Shown here: piece after piece, positions 6,134-6,485 of the stretch
How the letters are laid out: each line of letters starts with the position of its first letter
Position numbering within the stretch: the stretch's first letter is position 1
Assembly: GCF_014698045.1 (NCBI RefSeq)
Contig: NZ_JACJSE010000073.1
Location: 1-6,485 of the forward strand
Reading direction: 5' to 3'
DNA: 6,485 nucleotides
Source of the DNA: Aulosira sp. FACHB-615
Lineage (GTDB): Bacteria > Cyanobacteriota > Cyanobacteriia > Cyanobacteriales > Nostocaceae
The notes under the pieces: model-generated
Seen by the model: the letters and a program-made list of their open reading frames with translations, nothing else
The model's database searches: none
Told to the model about the DNA's origin: nothing
Translations under genes and position numbers: made by a program

Positions 6134-6137
6134 GGAG
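6134..6137 (+). promoter_or_regulatory. Shine-Dalgarno site of the 81-residue gene
   Basis: GGAG (within GGAGAAAG) lies seven bases before the ATG at 6145, a good match in sequence and spacing. It supports the small downstream frame as a real, translated gene. Confidence 0.65.
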
Positions 6138-6144
6138 AAAGTTA

Positions 6145-6390
6145 ATGGAGAATAGAATACAACAAATTCTCACAGATATTGAGTGCATTCAAGAGAGTTT
6201 ATTAGGATTTTCTGATGATGTTTGGCTAAACATTGAACATAATAACTCACAGGCACTTCAAAGAGGAGTAGATTTCAAAGTAGCTTTTAACCAAAAGCTA
6301 AATGATTTTAACCAGATTTCGGATGAAATCTCAAATTTAATTGAGAGTTATACTAATATTCATCCTGAATCACAGGGGGAACGCATCTAA
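6145..6390 (+). CDS. Unrecognised 81-residue, largely helical protein
   Basis: I do not recognise this family. The protein is acidic to neutral, without cysteines, signal peptide or membrane segment. It appears mostly helical: IQQILTDIECIQESLLGF in the first 22 residues and FNQKLNDFNQISDEISNLIESY near the C-terminus have coiled-coil-like spacing, suggesting a small oligomeric or partner-binding protein. It has a clear ribosome site and a possible promoter of its own. Its base composition is the most AT-rich in the window, like the adjacent nuclease piece and unlike the left operon, so it probably arrived with the helicase-nuclease block. Small proteins of this kind next to helicase-nucleases can be defence accessory factors, but I have no direct evidence for that. 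Confidence 0.7.
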   Translation: MENRIQQILTDIECIQESLLGFSDDVWLNIEHNNSQALQRGVDFKVAFNQKLNDFNQISDEISNLIESYTNIHPESQGERI

Positions 6391-6485
6391 ATATAGTACA
6401 TAATTACTAAAGCAGAGATAAAGGCAGCGATCGCTGATGATATAGAGGTTGAGCAATGAGGGTTTGATGGTAAAGTCATTGTAAA
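6391..6485. other. Trailing spacer with a HIP1 palindrome
   Basis: No supported gene. A 12-base perfect palindrome, CAGCGATCGCTG (6425-6436), contains a HIP1 octamer. One + frame reads TKAEIKAAIADDIEVEQ from 6406, meets TGA at 6457, and continues GFDGKVIV. This looks somewhat protein-like but has no start codon, and the window ends too soon to judge. Confidence 0.4.

Noticed and set aside
6406..6485. Protein-like stretch TKAEIKAAIADDIEVEQ, TGA, GFDGKVIV
   Set aside because: There is no start codon, TAG lies just upstream at 6394 and TGA at 6457, and the window ends before it could be recognised as a gene remnant.
1..6485. CRISPR array, tRNA, rRNA, IS element or long repeats
   Set aside because: No regularly spaced repeats, cloverleaf-like sequences, transposase motifs or long direct/inverted repeats were seen on reading both strands.

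Overview
The window looks like accessory DNA from a filamentous cyanobacterium of the Nostoc/Anabaena type. It carries six copies of the HIP1 octamer GCGATCGC (348, 644, 1130, 2954, 4270, 6427), which is over-represented in that group, and its proteins read like cyanobacterial plasmid or genomic-island proteins. There are no rRNA, tRNA, CRISPR or transposase genes. All supported genes are on the + strand.

Left part (1-3871), moderate GC, packed in one direction with gaps of 5-36 bases, probably one transcription unit: (i) the 3' part of an unrecognised protein with a low-complexity N-terminal stretch; (ii) a very short DnaB-type helicase that keeps the first ~29 residues of DnaB joined directly to the RecA-like motor, so the N-terminal primase/loader-interacting domain is missing; (iii) an unrecognised 126-residue protein; (iv) a single-domain ASCH protein; (v) a cytosine-C5 DNA methyltransferase whose reading frame extends upstream past an in-frame TAG at 2543. 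The set reads as a replication plus DNA-modification module of a plasmid, phage-like element or integrative element. An A/T-only hairpin with a short T-run follows the methyltransferase stop.

Middle (3872-4337): a spacer with a small inverted repeat just upstream of an 82-residue Xre-type regulator. The regulator is followed by a short coding-like tail (4270-4335, ending in TAA) whose stop lies two bases before the next gene. I infer it is the leftover 3' end of a lost gene that once sat directly upstream of the helicase.

Right part (4338-6485), clearly more AT-rich: a broken SF1 (UvrD/Rep-type) helicase. Helicase motifs Q, I, Ia, Ib, II and III are present. The sequence then jumps, with a change from frame 3 to frame 2 near 5280-5300, into a PD-(D/E)XK (RecB/Cas4-like) nuclease domain with a C-x2-C-x5-C cysteine cluster. 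Motifs IV-VI are absent. An A7 tract in -1 slippery phase lies in the overlap of the two frames. An unrecognised 81-residue protein with a good Shine-Dalgarno site follows.

The theme of the window is gene remodelling: an in-frame domain deletion in dnaB, a premature amber codon in the methyltransferase, an out-of-frame domain deletion in the helicase-nuclease, and an orphan gene tail. These suggest a decaying or rapidly evolving element. The compact helicase-ASCH-methyltransferase operon is the part most likely to be functional and least described.
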